From JBMNNS01 sp050942625 (GTDB taxonomy: Bacteria > Bacillota > Dethiobacteria > DTU022 > UBA8154): 19,990 nt of DNA. The stretch spans positions 1 through 19,990 of the forward strand of contig JBMNNS010000027.1 in the NCBI GenBank assembly GCA_050942625.1. The letters are read 5' to 3'. The notes under the pieces are model-generated. The model saw only the letters and a list, made by a program, of their open reading frames with translations, did no database searches and had not been told where the DNA came from. Shown here piece after piece: positions 1-6,310 of this stretch (positions are counted from its first letter, which is position 1; each line of letters opens with the position of its first letter). The position numbers were made by a program, and so were the translations under genes.

Positions 1-13
1 TGGTACTACGTCA

Positions 14-47
14 ATAAAAAGTACAACCTAAACTGAAACAAATCCTC
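14..47 (+). repeat. left inverted repeat of the IS3-family element
   Basis: Aligned with the reverse complement of 1288-1321, this segment shares the blocks ATAAA-n-AGTACAA, TAAAC and TCCTC. The match is imperfect over about 34 bp. Confidence 0.75.
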
Positions 48-48
48 A

Positions 49-912
49 TTATGCCGTTTTCTTCAATGCTCGTTTTAGTTGAGCATAATAAAATTTTTCA
101 TATTCTTGCGGTGATAAATATCCGCAATGGCTGTGACTTCTTACAGTGTTGTAGAAGGTTTCTATGTATTCGAAAACAAGTCTATAGGCGTGGTCAAAAT
201 CTTTGATTTTAAAGCAGTACAGCCATTCCCTTTTGATTAAGGCATGAAATGATTCTATGCAAGCGTTTTGCCAAGGGCTGGCCTTTTGGGAGTAACTAGG
301 CATGATGTTGTTTAAAGCCTTGATATAGGTGCCACTGACATACTGGGAGCCTCGATCGGAATGAAGCACCAAGGGTTGGGTAGTACGCCTTAGCCTTTTG
401 GCCTCTAAGACACATTCTACAACCCATTTTGCTTCCAATGACCCTGATAACCTCCAGGCTATGATTTTACGTGAAAATAGGTCCATGATGCTTGTCAAAT
501 AGGCAAAACCCTTACCTGTATGAATATAGGTGATGTCAGAACACCAGATGGCATTGGGCTTATCTGGGTTAAATTGTTCTTTAAGCAGGTTCCTAAGGCG
601 GCTATCAAAATCTGGATCAATTGTGGTTTTTATATAAGGCTTAATGTAGTGGGCCCTAAGGCCCATTTCTCTCATGTAATTACCGACAGTCTTTTCGGCA
701 ATTCTGATCCCTTGTTTCCTAAGCTCCCTGGTGATTTTAGGGGCACCATAGATCTGTTTTGACCAAAGATGAATATCCAGAATTAGGTTTTTAAGTTTCT
801 CTTTATGTGTTAGTTTTGCAGGCATGTTGAATTCCCTTTCCTTGAAGCTATTGTAACCGCTCCGAGAGACGCCTAGAATTCGCAGCACCCCGCTGACATT
901 AAGGCGGCGCAA
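49..912 (-). CDS. IS3-family transposase OrfB (DDE catalytic part)
   Basis: This is the integrase-fold catalytic part of an IS3-family transposase. It carries the family order: an HTH_21-like N-terminus (residues 36-90), then the rve DDE core with Asp126 (WCSDITYI), Asp186 (HSDRGSQY) and Glu220 (NACIESFHALIKRE), and a C-terminal YNTVRSH block. All three acidic residues are present and the frame is unbroken. The TTG at 912 is only the first usable start in this frame. The frame stays open upstream through the end of orfA, so the natural product is probably the OrfAB fusion made by -1 frameshifting, spanning 49-1250. It cuts and joins element ends during transposition. Confidence 0.93.
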   Translation of the reverse strand: MRRLNVSGVLRILGVSRSGYNSFKEREFNMPAKLTHKEKLKNLILDIHLWSKQIYGAPKITRELRKQGIRIAEKTVGNYMREMGLRAHYIKPYIKTTIDPDFDSRLRNLLKEQFNPDKPNAIWCSDITYIHTGKGFAYLTSIMDLFSRKIIAWRLSGSLEAKWVVECVLEAKRLRRTTQPLVLHSDRGSQYVSGTYIKALNNIMPSYSQKASPWQNACIESFHALIKREWLYCFKIKDFDHAYRLVFEYIETFYNTVRSHSHCGYLSPQEYEKFYYAQLKRALKKTA

Positions 913-968
913 CCCTTCTCGTTCTAACCTTTTCTCTAATATTGTTGTTTGCGAGAAGATCTCCTTAG

Positions 969-1250
969 TCAGTTGCCCAGGATGCTGATGGCTTTTTTTA
1001 AGATTTCAAGAGCATCTTTCGTGTCTCGCAATTCTCTCTTAAGGCGGGCGTTTTCCTTAGCCCCATCGGATTCATAGTTACCGGAACCTCTATGAATCTC
1101 GCCGCGTTCTTTGGTCTTTTTTACCCAGCCATGTAAGGTGTTAGTGCTAATTCCCAAATTACGGGCACAAGCATTGATACTTTGATCGGAATGATCGTGG
1201 ACATAAGATAATGCATCTTTCTTGAATTGTTCTGTAAACCGTCGGGCCAT
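969..1250 (-). CDS. IS3-family OrfA (HTH DNA-binding protein)
   Basis: This small helix-turn-helix protein of an IS3-family element recognises the element ends. It begins MARRFTEQFKKDALSYV and shows the HTH_Tnp_1 pattern (ACARNLGISTNTLHGWVKK). A C-terminal coiled-coil, leucine-zipper-like stretch (ENARLKRELRDTKDALEIL) is typical for multimerisation. I place the start at the ATG at 1250 because AGGAGG lies 9 bases upstream. A longer in-frame ATG at 1271 overlaps that ribosome site and is less likely. The end overlaps the open orfB frame, and an A7 run near the end supplies the frameshift. Confidence 0.9.
   Translation of the reverse strand: MARRFTEQFKKDALSYVHDHSDQSINACARNLGISTNTLHGWVKKTKERGEIHRGSGNYESDGAKENARLKRELRDTKDALEILKKAISILGN
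993..999 (-). other. programmed -1 frameshift slippery run (A7) joining OrfA to OrfB
   Basis: On the minus strand, orfA reads TTA AAA AAA GCC close to its end, an A7 run. A slip of one base back gives a frame that is open without a stop through the orfA terminator and into orfB. This is the usual IS3-family mechanism for making the OrfAB transposase. The slippage itself is inferred. Confidence 0.75.
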
Positions 1251-1287
1251 TTTCTTCATCCTCCTAAACATAGTTTATATTTCATAG

Positions 1288-1321
1288 GAGGACCTGTCCA
1301 CGTTTAACTTGTACTATTTAT
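1288..1321 (-). repeat. right inverted repeat of the IS3-family element
   Basis: This is the reverse-complement partner of 14-47. It lies just upstream of orfA and ends one base before the ATG (1322) of the truncated HAMP/PP2C reading frame. The weak -10-like TATAAA upstream of orfA lies close by, at about 1274-1279 on the minus strand. Confidence 0.75.
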
Positions 1322-2269
1322 ATGCTAACACGGAGCATTGCTAAAAGTGCACAGAACTTTGTTCAGCAAAGCTATGAGATCTCAGAACCTTCGCAGCTTT
1401 CCTTCCGGGAGATATCTGTTGACACTAAGGATGAAATTGAATTGCTTGCTAATAGTTTAAACCACATGACCCATGAAATAAAAAACTACATGGTAAATCT
1501 TGAAACCATGTCAGCTGAAAGGGAACGCATTAATGCAGAGTTGGATGTAGCCAACCAAATCCATAGCAACATATTTCCAACTGTTTTCCCGGCTTTCCCC
1601 AACAGAAGAGAATTTGATATTTATGCTGCCAGAACTTCAATGGTTGTGGATGGAAATTTTTATGATTTTTTCCTCATAGATAAAAACCACCTTTGTATTG
1701 TGGTAGGCGAAGCTTCGGGTAAAGGTATCCCCGCGATACTATTTGCAGTATTGGCTACAACGAATATTAGAAGCTTTGCCCGCCTGGGATATAGCCCCCA
1801 CCGGATAGTATCGGAAACCAACAATCAGCTTAGCCAGAACAACACCGAGGGTTTAAGCATCTCTGTATTTGTTGGCGTGATAGATCTTCAAACCGGTGAA
1901 ATGGATTATGTAAATGCAGGTATGCCTAACACTATTATCAAATGGGCAGGCAAAAACTTTGAAGAGGTGAACGAGGTCAAAAGTTTCGTTCTGGCTAATA
2001 TGGAAAACGCAACTTTTCATCAAAATCACATTGATTTTATGCAGGGTGATATGATGATGCTTTATACTTCAGGCATACCCAAGACAAGGAATCAATATGG
2101 TGATGAATTTTCGGAACCTTATGTTGTTATTCAACTAAACGGGATTATAAAACGTGAACATGAATTAGATAAAATATTAGAAGCTATGAATGAGTCCTTA
2201 ATTGAATTTAGGGAGGGGGCTGAAGAAATATCTAGCGGCATTATGCTATTATTCCGTTTTTTTGGTTAA
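1322..2269 (+). CDS. 5'-truncated HAMP + SpoIIE/PP2C-like regulator, degenerate metal site
   Basis: The frame begins inside or at the edge of a HAMP domain (residues 1-60, with DEIELLANSLNHM), followed by a SpoIIE/RsbU-type PP2C domain (about 95-315). Intact relatives have an N-terminal sensor domain and membrane helices. These are missing because the IS element ends one base before the ATG, and no ribosome site precedes this start. The PP2C signature is recognisable but altered at the acidic positions. The GGDFYD motif reads DGNFYD (Asn112), the GDxSGKG motif reads GEASGKG (Glu130), YTDG reads YTSG (Ser250), and the C-terminal DDxT region reads EEISSG. The domain is therefore probably not an active phosphatase, and the gene may be a decaying remnant. 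The frame itself is unbroken. Confidence 0.8.
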   Translation: MLTRSIAKSAQNFVQQSYEISEPSQLSFREISVDTKDEIELLANSLNHMTHEIKNYMVNLETMSAERERINAELDVANQIHSNIFPTVFPAFPNRREFDIYAARTSMVVDGNFYDFFLIDKNHLCIVVGEASGKGIPAILFAVLATTNIRSFARLGYSPHRIVSETNNQLSQNNTEGLSISVFVGVIDLQTGEMDYVNAGMPNTIIKWAGKNFEEVNEVKSFVLANMENATFHQNHIDFMQGDMMMLYTSGIPKTRNQYGDEFSEPYVVIQLNGIIKREHELDKILEAMNESLIEFREGAEEISSGIMLLFRFFG

Positions 2270-2352
2270 TATTTTCACCGGGAATTTGGCCTATTTGTTT
2301 CGGGACACTTTTTTGAGGTAACCAGAAGTAACCAAGGAAATGGGGAAAATGA

Positions 2353-2383
2353 AAAAAGATGTGAAGCCCCATAACATCGGGGC
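2353..2383 (-). terminator. possible terminator of tRNA-Thr
   Basis: On the minus strand, about 15 bases after the tRNA 3' end, a GCCCC/GGGGC stem with an 8-base loop (2366-2383) is followed a few bases later by a run of six T (about 2353-2358). The stem is short and the T run is offset, so this is only moderately convincing. Confidence 0.45.
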
Positions 2384-2398
2384 CCACACCTTTAACTC

Positions 2399-2474
2399 TG
2401 GAGCCGGCAAGAGGACTCGAACCCCCAACATGCGGATTACGATTCCGCTGCTCTACCAATTGAGCTATGCCGGC
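2399..2474 (-). tRNA. tRNA-Thr (anticodon CGT)
   Basis: The 76-nt cloverleaf reads on the minus strand. The 7-bp acceptor stem is GCCGGCA/TGCCGGC. The D arm follows with GCTC...GAGC. The anticodon stem GCGGA/TCCGC has the loop ATCGTAA, so the anticodon is CGT and decodes ACG (Thr). The T arm contains GGTTCGAGTCC. The discriminator is T and the CCA end is encoded (2399-2401). It stands alone, with its own promoter upstream. Confidence 0.96.
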
Positions 2475-2485
2475 TTGCTGAAAAT

Positions 2486-2513
2486 ATTATAACATAAATG
2501 TCCTACAAATCAA
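2486..2513 (-). promoter_or_regulatory. sigma-A promoter of tRNA-Thr
   Basis: On the minus strand, TTGATT (2508-2513) and TATAAT (2486-2491) are separated by 16 bases. The predicted start is at about 2479, a few bases before the mature tRNA 5' end at 2474. Confidence 0.75.
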
Positions 2514-2599
2514 GAGTGACAATGCCGAAGTGAATATTGGAACTTGCTTCATCGGCTTATATTATCTCCCTTTTGGGGAAGGATCTATTTTGTCAAGGG

Positions 2600-2720
2600 A
2601 CGGTTCAAAACCACTGAAAAAGTCTCGAACCGTGTCATTCTTAAAAAAAGCCTCCTTCGCTATTGCTCCAGGAAGACAATAGCGTTAGTTTTTATAAAAC
2701 TGGCTTTTTCAGTGGTTTTG
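2600..2720. repeat. nested inverted repeats, possible two-way terminator or small palindromic element
   Basis: Three helices can be drawn. A perfect 17-bp inverted repeat pairs 2606-2622 with 2704-2720. Inside it, 8-bp arms pair 2658-2665 with 2677-2684 (CGCTATTG/CAATAGCG), followed by T-rich tracts on both strands (T5 on plus, T7 on minus). A third, overlapping hairpin pairs ACGGTTC (2600-2606) with GAACCGT (2627-2633); it would exclude the long stem. The unit lies between the stop of the UPF0173 gene and the tRNA promoter, so it could end transcription from the right. Its length and nested form also fit a small non-coding palindromic element. Confidence 0.6.
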
Positions 2721-2747
2721 TAATGTTCCTTTATAAATTTCCGGCTA

Positions 2748-3419
2748 TTAAATGTTAAAACTTTCCCCAGGGGCAACTATGATACATTTTGCAGTAGTTT
2801 TGTCTTCCACTTTTTTCTTAAATTCTTCAGGATCGGCTTCAATTAAGGGCCATGTGTTATAGTGGTAAGGAATAACTTGATTGGCTTGCAGGAATGAGGC
2901 CGCTATTACTGCATCATCAATACCCATGGTATAATTGCCGCCAATAGGAAGAAGGGCAAGGTCCAGGGGAGTCAACTCCCCAATTAATTTCATGTCGCCG
3001 AAAAGCCCCGTATCCCCAGCAAAAAATATATTTTTGCCGTAATAGTTAACAACAAAGCCACAGGCATGGCCACCGGGTATGCCTGAGCCATGTAAGGCAA
3101 GGGTTGCCTTTACATAGCCAAAAGGGAAGGCATGTTTACCGCCAATATGCAGGGAATGTGTATTACAACCCTTTTCTTCCGCGTCTGCTGCTATTTCTGC
3201 TGTGGATATGATTGTAGCTTTATTATTTTTAGCTATTTCATGGGCATCACCAAGGTGATCGAAGTGAGCATGGGATATAAGTATGTAAGAAGTTTTGATT
3301 TGTTCAGGGGTGACGGGTGCAACAGGGTTATCCTTTAGATAGGGATCAAAGATCAATGCTTCTTTCCCTTCCTCCTCAAGTAGAAAACAGGCATGGCCTA
3401 AAAAGGTTATTTTTGGCAT
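2748..3419 (-). CDS. UPF0173 metal-dependent hydrolase (metallo-beta-lactamase fold)
   Basis: This cytoplasmic metallo-beta-lactamase-fold hydrolase of the UPF0173 (YtkL-like) family has 223 residues, the usual length. The N-terminus reads MPKITFLGHACFLLE, typical of the family. The metal motif HxHxDH appears as SHAHFDHLGD (about residues 50-59). Further ligands are expected at GIPGGHACG, in FAGDTGLF (about 134-141) and at PYHYNTWP near the C-terminus. The substrate of this family is not established. The ATG at 3419 is preceded by AAGGAGG at good spacing. It forms a single-gene unit with a promoter upstream and a nested inverted repeat downstream. Confidence 0.93.
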   Translation of the reverse strand: MPKITFLGHACFLLEEEGKEALIFDPYLKDNPVAPVTPEQIKTSYILISHAHFDHLGDAHEIAKNNKATIISTAEIAADAEEKGCNTHSLHIGGKHAFPFGYVKATLALHGSGIPGGHACGFVVNYYGKNIFFAGDTGLFGDMKLIGELTPLDLALLPIGGNYTMGIDDAVIAASFLQANQVIPYHYNTWPLIEADPEEFKKKVEDKTTAKCIIVAPGESFNI

Positions 3420-3461
3420 ATTTTGATACCTCCTTAATTATAATCAGCTAATTCAGCTTAT

Positions 3462-3490
3462 ATTGTAACATAAAATAAAATAATTGCCAA
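3462..3490 (-). promoter_or_regulatory. sigma-A promoter of the UPF0173 hydrolase
   Basis: On the minus strand, TTGGCA (3485-3490) and TACAAT (3462-3467) are separated by 17 bases. The predicted start at about 3455 leaves a leader of roughly 35 bases. Confidence 0.8.
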
Positions 3491-3775
3491 AAGTTTTACC
3501 GGGGTTAATTTTTAATGCTTTTTCCCCTGGGAAAGGGTTTAATATTTTGGGTCTATCCAATTGGGCTTTTTTGTTTTTAATCCCCCCTTATTTTCTGTTT
3601 TTTCCTTTTTACCTTTCACTTTTCCAACTTTCTAAGCAATGGGGGCTGTTTCCCAAAGGTTTTTTAGGTATAATATAGAATACAATAAGATAATATTTCC
3701 CTTAATAGTAATTAGCAAAGAGATGCGGGTAGGTTTTTTTAGCTTTATATTGTTTTCTAGAAAGGAAGGTGTGCT
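3491..3775. other. gene-free, T-rich gap before the moxR-like gene
   Basis: No gene is supported here. The stretch 3500-3665 is rich in T, C and G homopolymer runs, and its only open frame (3484-3678) lacks a ribosome site and has a low-complexity translation. A TATAAT at 3669-3674 (preceded by GG) has a poor -35 (CTGTTT) 17 bases upstream and is the best candidate promoter for the following operon. The end of the gap holds the ribosome site GGAAGG for the GTG at 3776. Confidence 0.5.
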
Positions 3776-4675
3776 GTGGATCTAATTCTAGAAAATTTGC
3801 GGAAAGGCTTTCAAAAAGTAGGTTATGTTTGTGAAGAAGAGACTATCCTAACAGTTTACTTAAGCTTGGTGCTAGAAAAACCTATCCTGATTGAGGGGCC
3901 TCCTGGAGTAGGGAAAACTGAAATGGGCAAAGTGTTGGCCCAAATTTTTGATACAGAACTAATCAGGCTGCAGTGTTATGAAGGGTTGGATGAAAACAAG
4001 GCCCTTTATGAATGGAATTATCAGAAGCAGCTTTTACAGATCCAGATTAGTGGGTGCTATGACGGAACCGGGCAGTTGCAGGAAGACCTTTTTTCTTCTG
4101 AATACCTGCTGGAAAGGCCTTTGCTGAAGGCCATCCAGGCACCCAAAAAAGTTGTTTTGCTGGTCGATGAAATAGATAAGGCCGATGATGAATTTGAAGC
4201 CTTTCTATTTGAGGTGCTTTCCGATTTTCAGGTTTCAATCCCCGAATTGGGAACAATAAAGGCCAAGCATATCCCCATCGTGATCTTGACAAGTAATAGT
4301 GAGAGGGAACTATCAGATGGTTTGAAACGGCGCTGTGTTTTTCTTTATCTTGATTTTCCTGACATAGAAAGGGAAGTTAAAATAATCCAGGCCAAGGTTC
4401 CAGAGGCAGGCGAAAGGTTGACAAAGGAAATTGCGAAGGCGGTCAATCTTATCCGTCAAAATACCGATATACGGAAAAAACCTTCTATAGCAGAGACACT
4501 GGATTGGACAAGGGCTCTGGTTAGTTTGAACAGGGACCGTTTACAAAGCAGCACTATTGAAAATACACTTAACCTGTTGTTAAAAAACAGATCGGATCAG
4601 CGGGTCTTCCATGAGCAAATTGGTGCCGGGACCCTGGAAAGGAAAAGCAGTTCAGGACCTGTTACTTTAGGATAG
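3776..4675 (+). CDS. MoxR-family AAA+ ATPase (CoxD-like)
   Basis: This AAA+ chaperone-type ATPase of the MoxR/AAA_5 group has 299 residues. Walker A is GPPGVGKT (41-48), Walker B is VVLLVDEID (126-134), sensor 1 is LTSNS (171-175), and the arginine pair of the finger region is RR (185-186). MoxR proteins act with a VWA-domain partner to mature or insert cofactors into enzymes; CoxD/CoxE for molybdenum CO dehydrogenase is the named example. The partner gene follows directly (4761). The start is a GTG with GGAAGG about 8 bases upstream. All catalytic motifs are intact. Its client is inferred from context: cooC is the third gene. Confidence 0.9.
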   Translation: MDLILENLRKGFQKVGYVCEEETILTVYLSLVLEKPILIEGPPGVGKTEMGKVLAQIFDTELIRLQCYEGLDENKALYEWNYQKQLLQIQISGCYDGTGQLQEDLFSSEYLLERPLLKAIQAPKKVVLLVDEIDKADDEFEAFLFEVLSDFQVSIPELGTIKAKHIPIVILTSNSERELSDGLKRRCVFLYLDFPDIEREVKIIQAKVPEAGERLTKEIAKAVNLIRQNTDIRKKPSIAETLDWTRALVSLNRDRLQSSTIENTLNLLLKNRSDQRVFHEQIGAGTLERKSSSGPVTLG

Positions 4676-4760
4676 AATTTTATGTGTTCTTTCAGTAAGG
4701 CGAAAGGAAAGTGCAGGGAAGAGTGGATCATGAAGGATTGCTGATCATTTTAGGGAAGTA

Positions 4761-6230
4761 GTGAAAAATATGTGTTTTGAAAATATCCCTGGGGATAAAA
4801 ATTATTGTTCCGAAAAAAGCCGTTGTGCCGGGCAGGGACATTCTTTTGACGATTGTAATTATTGCAATAAAGATCTTTCTATGTCCACATGTAAAGGTAC
4901 ACCGGATTATTTGGAGAATAATGTAATCCGCTTTGTTCATTTGCTCAGAAATGGGGGAATAAGGATTGGCAGTTCTGAGGTTATTGATGCTCTTCGGGCT
5001 TTACAGATGATCGACATTGCTAACAGGCAGCAATTCAAGATAACCCTCCAAGCAACTTTGATAAAAAAAGCCTCGGAAAAGGAATTGTTTGAACGCTATT
5101 TCGATCTTTTTTTCTCTCCCCCTGAAATAAGGGAAGAAATTCAGGAAACCCGCCAAAAAAAATTAAACGAACACCGTGAATTAATCAAGGAAGCAGAAGA
5201 AATACTAAGTTTTCGTGGTGAACAGATGGATCTTTCTGAAATGGATAAAGTTGTTTATGCTTACATGCCTGTGAGTGAGCAAAAACGGATGCAGGAATTT
5301 TTAGAAATGAACGAAAGCAGGGATACGCTTGGGAAGGAGTATCGCCCCTTCCTGGAGACAATCGTAAAAGGACGTTTGCGTTATTGGTATAAGCAACTTG
5401 GCAAGGATATCGAGGAGGATTTTAATCGGGCAGATGTTGGGGATGAAGAATTAAATGCCATCCAGGATGCAGCTGCCGGGGCCGGAGGCGGATATAACAT
5501 TTTAACAGAGGATATGCAAAATATTGCCCGCAAGGACCTGCCGCAGGCCACTGCTTTGATCCGTAAAATGGCCCGCTTGCTTGTTAATCGTATTTCCAGG
5601 CGTTATCGTTCCAGTAGGAGCCGCCGCAGGTTTGATCTGCGTTCAACCATTCGTTACAGCATCCAGTATGGTGGCAAGCCTTTTCTGTTAAAATATAAGA
5701 GCAGGAGGGTAAAAAAACCCCAGTTACTTTTGCTTTGCGATGTTTCTGCTTCTATGATTCGCTATACAAGTTTTGTTCTTCAGTTTATTTATGGAATAAA
5801 TACAGTAATAAAGCGCATTGAAAGTTTTGTTTTTTCAGAGGATCTGGAAAGGATTACCCCTTATTTTCAGGAGGGGAAAGATTTTGATACTACTATTGAG
5901 ACCATTGTCCGGGAAAGCAAGGAGTGGGGCGGCGGCACAAGCCTTGATAAAGCCATACAGTCCCTCTTTGCATACCATGAAGAGGAGTTGAACAGGAATA
6001 CTATCGTAATCATAGTTAGCGACACCCGGACAATCAGGCACCAGGATGCCTTAAAGGAGCTTGAAAGGCTACAGCGTGAAGTAAAGGAAATAATATGGCT
6101 TAATACTTTACCACAGGAGGATTGGGATAAATATTCTTCTGTGGAAGTCTTCCAAAAGATAGTTGCTATGTACCCGTGCAACACCCTGGCGGATTTGGAA
6201 CAGGTTCTTTCACAGAAATTTTTAAGATAA
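4761..6230 (+). CDS. CoxE-type VWA-domain protein with Cys-rich N-terminus
   Basis: This is the probable partner of the upstream MoxR ATPase, with 489 residues. The C-terminal VWA domain has a complete MIDAS metal site: DVSAS (LLCDVSASMIRY), the Thr in GGGTSLDKAI, and the Asp in IIVSDTRT. The middle part (about 55-110, NVIRFVHLLRNGGIRIGSSEVIDALRAL) is the usual start of CoxE-like proteins. The first 50 residues are extra and hold six cysteines (5, 16, 22, 32, 35, 44), including a CxxC, plus His27. That pattern could bind zinc, nickel or an Fe-S cluster. The start is the GTG at 4761 with GGGAAG close upstream. An ATG at 4770 would still keep all but the first four residues. Basic patches (SRRYRSSRSRRRFDLRS) precede the VWA domain. 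Confidence 0.88.
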   Translation: MKNMCFENIPGDKNYCSEKSRCAGQGHSFDDCNYCNKDLSMSTCKGTPDYLENNVIRFVHLLRNGGIRIGSSEVIDALRALQMIDIANRQQFKITLQATLIKKASEKELFERYFDLFFSPPEIREEIQETRQKKLNEHRELIKEAEEILSFRGEQMDLSEMDKVVYAYMPVSEQKRMQEFLEMNESRDTLGKEYRPFLETIVKGRLRYWYKQLGKDIEEDFNRADVGDEELNAIQDAAAGAGGGYNILTEDMQNIARKDLPQATALIRKMARLLVNRISRRYRSSRSRRRFDLRSTIRYSIQYGGKPFLLKYKSRRVKKPQLLLLCDVSASMIRYTSFVLQFIYGINTVIKRIESFVFSEDLERITPYFQEGKDFDTTIETIVRESKEWGGGTSLDKAIQSLFAYHEEELNRNTIVIIVSDTRTIRHQDALKELERLQREVKEIIWLNTLPQEDWDKYSSVEVFQKIVAMYPCNTLADLEQVLSQKFLR

Positions 6231-6256
6231 AACAAAATATTTGAAAAGGGGGTGAA

Positions 6257-6302
6257 ACCCGGCTTCAAAAAACAACTTAAAGCGTTGGAATAAAAGCCGG
6301 GT
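6257..6302 (+). promoter_or_regulatory. hairpin overlapping the cooC ribosome-binding region
   Basis: A perfect 9-bp stem pairs ACCCGGCTT (6257-6265) with AAGCCGGGT (6294-6302) across a 28-base loop. Its 3' arm runs into the GGGTGGTG that serves as ribosome site for the ATG at 6311. Folding would partly hide that site. There is no T run, so it is not a standard terminator. The stem is visible in the sequence; the regulatory role is a guess. Confidence 0.5.
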
Positions 6303-6310
6303 GGTGAATA

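Larger units (their letters stand above)
14..1321 (-). mobile_element. IS3-family insertion sequence, apparently complete
   Basis: An element of about 1.3 kb is bounded by imperfect inverted repeats and holds an IS3-type orfA and orfB on the minus strand. The HTH orfA, the DDE orfB and the -1 frameshift signal between them are all present, so the element could be active. The exact ends are uncertain. The repeat match runs from 14-47 to 1288-1321, the core match begins at 20 and 1315, and no 3-5 bp target duplication could be recognised. The ends do not show the usual TG...CA tips of the family. The right end directly abuts the coding region of a HAMP/PP2C protein. Confidence 0.88.

Noticed and set aside
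1..1330. Longer IS element beginning at base 1 (TG) and ending at about 1330 (CA)
   Set aside because: TG and CA tips would exist, but the outer bases align only with a 4-base shift, and the PP2C/HAMP frame already matches its family from residue 2 at 1325.
2241..2459. 72-codon minus-strand frame across the tRNA
   Set aside because: It runs through the tRNA-Thr gene, which explains its apparent order; no ribosome site.
3484..3678. 64-codon plus-strand open frame in the gap before the moxR-like gene
   Set aside because: It has no ribosome site, its translation is low-complexity and phenylalanine-rich from a T-rich tract, and it begins within the -35 region of the minus-strand promoter.
3776..6230. 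MoxR-VWA pair as part of a phage-defence system
   Set aside because: No nuclease, protease or other effector is nearby, the genes are of the CoxD/CoxE type, and the next gene is cooC.
6252..6293. 13-codon leader peptide before cooC (GTG at 6252)
   Set aside because: Its G-rich ribosome site directly touches the start codon, which is too close for normal initiation, and the peptide has no regulatory codon run.
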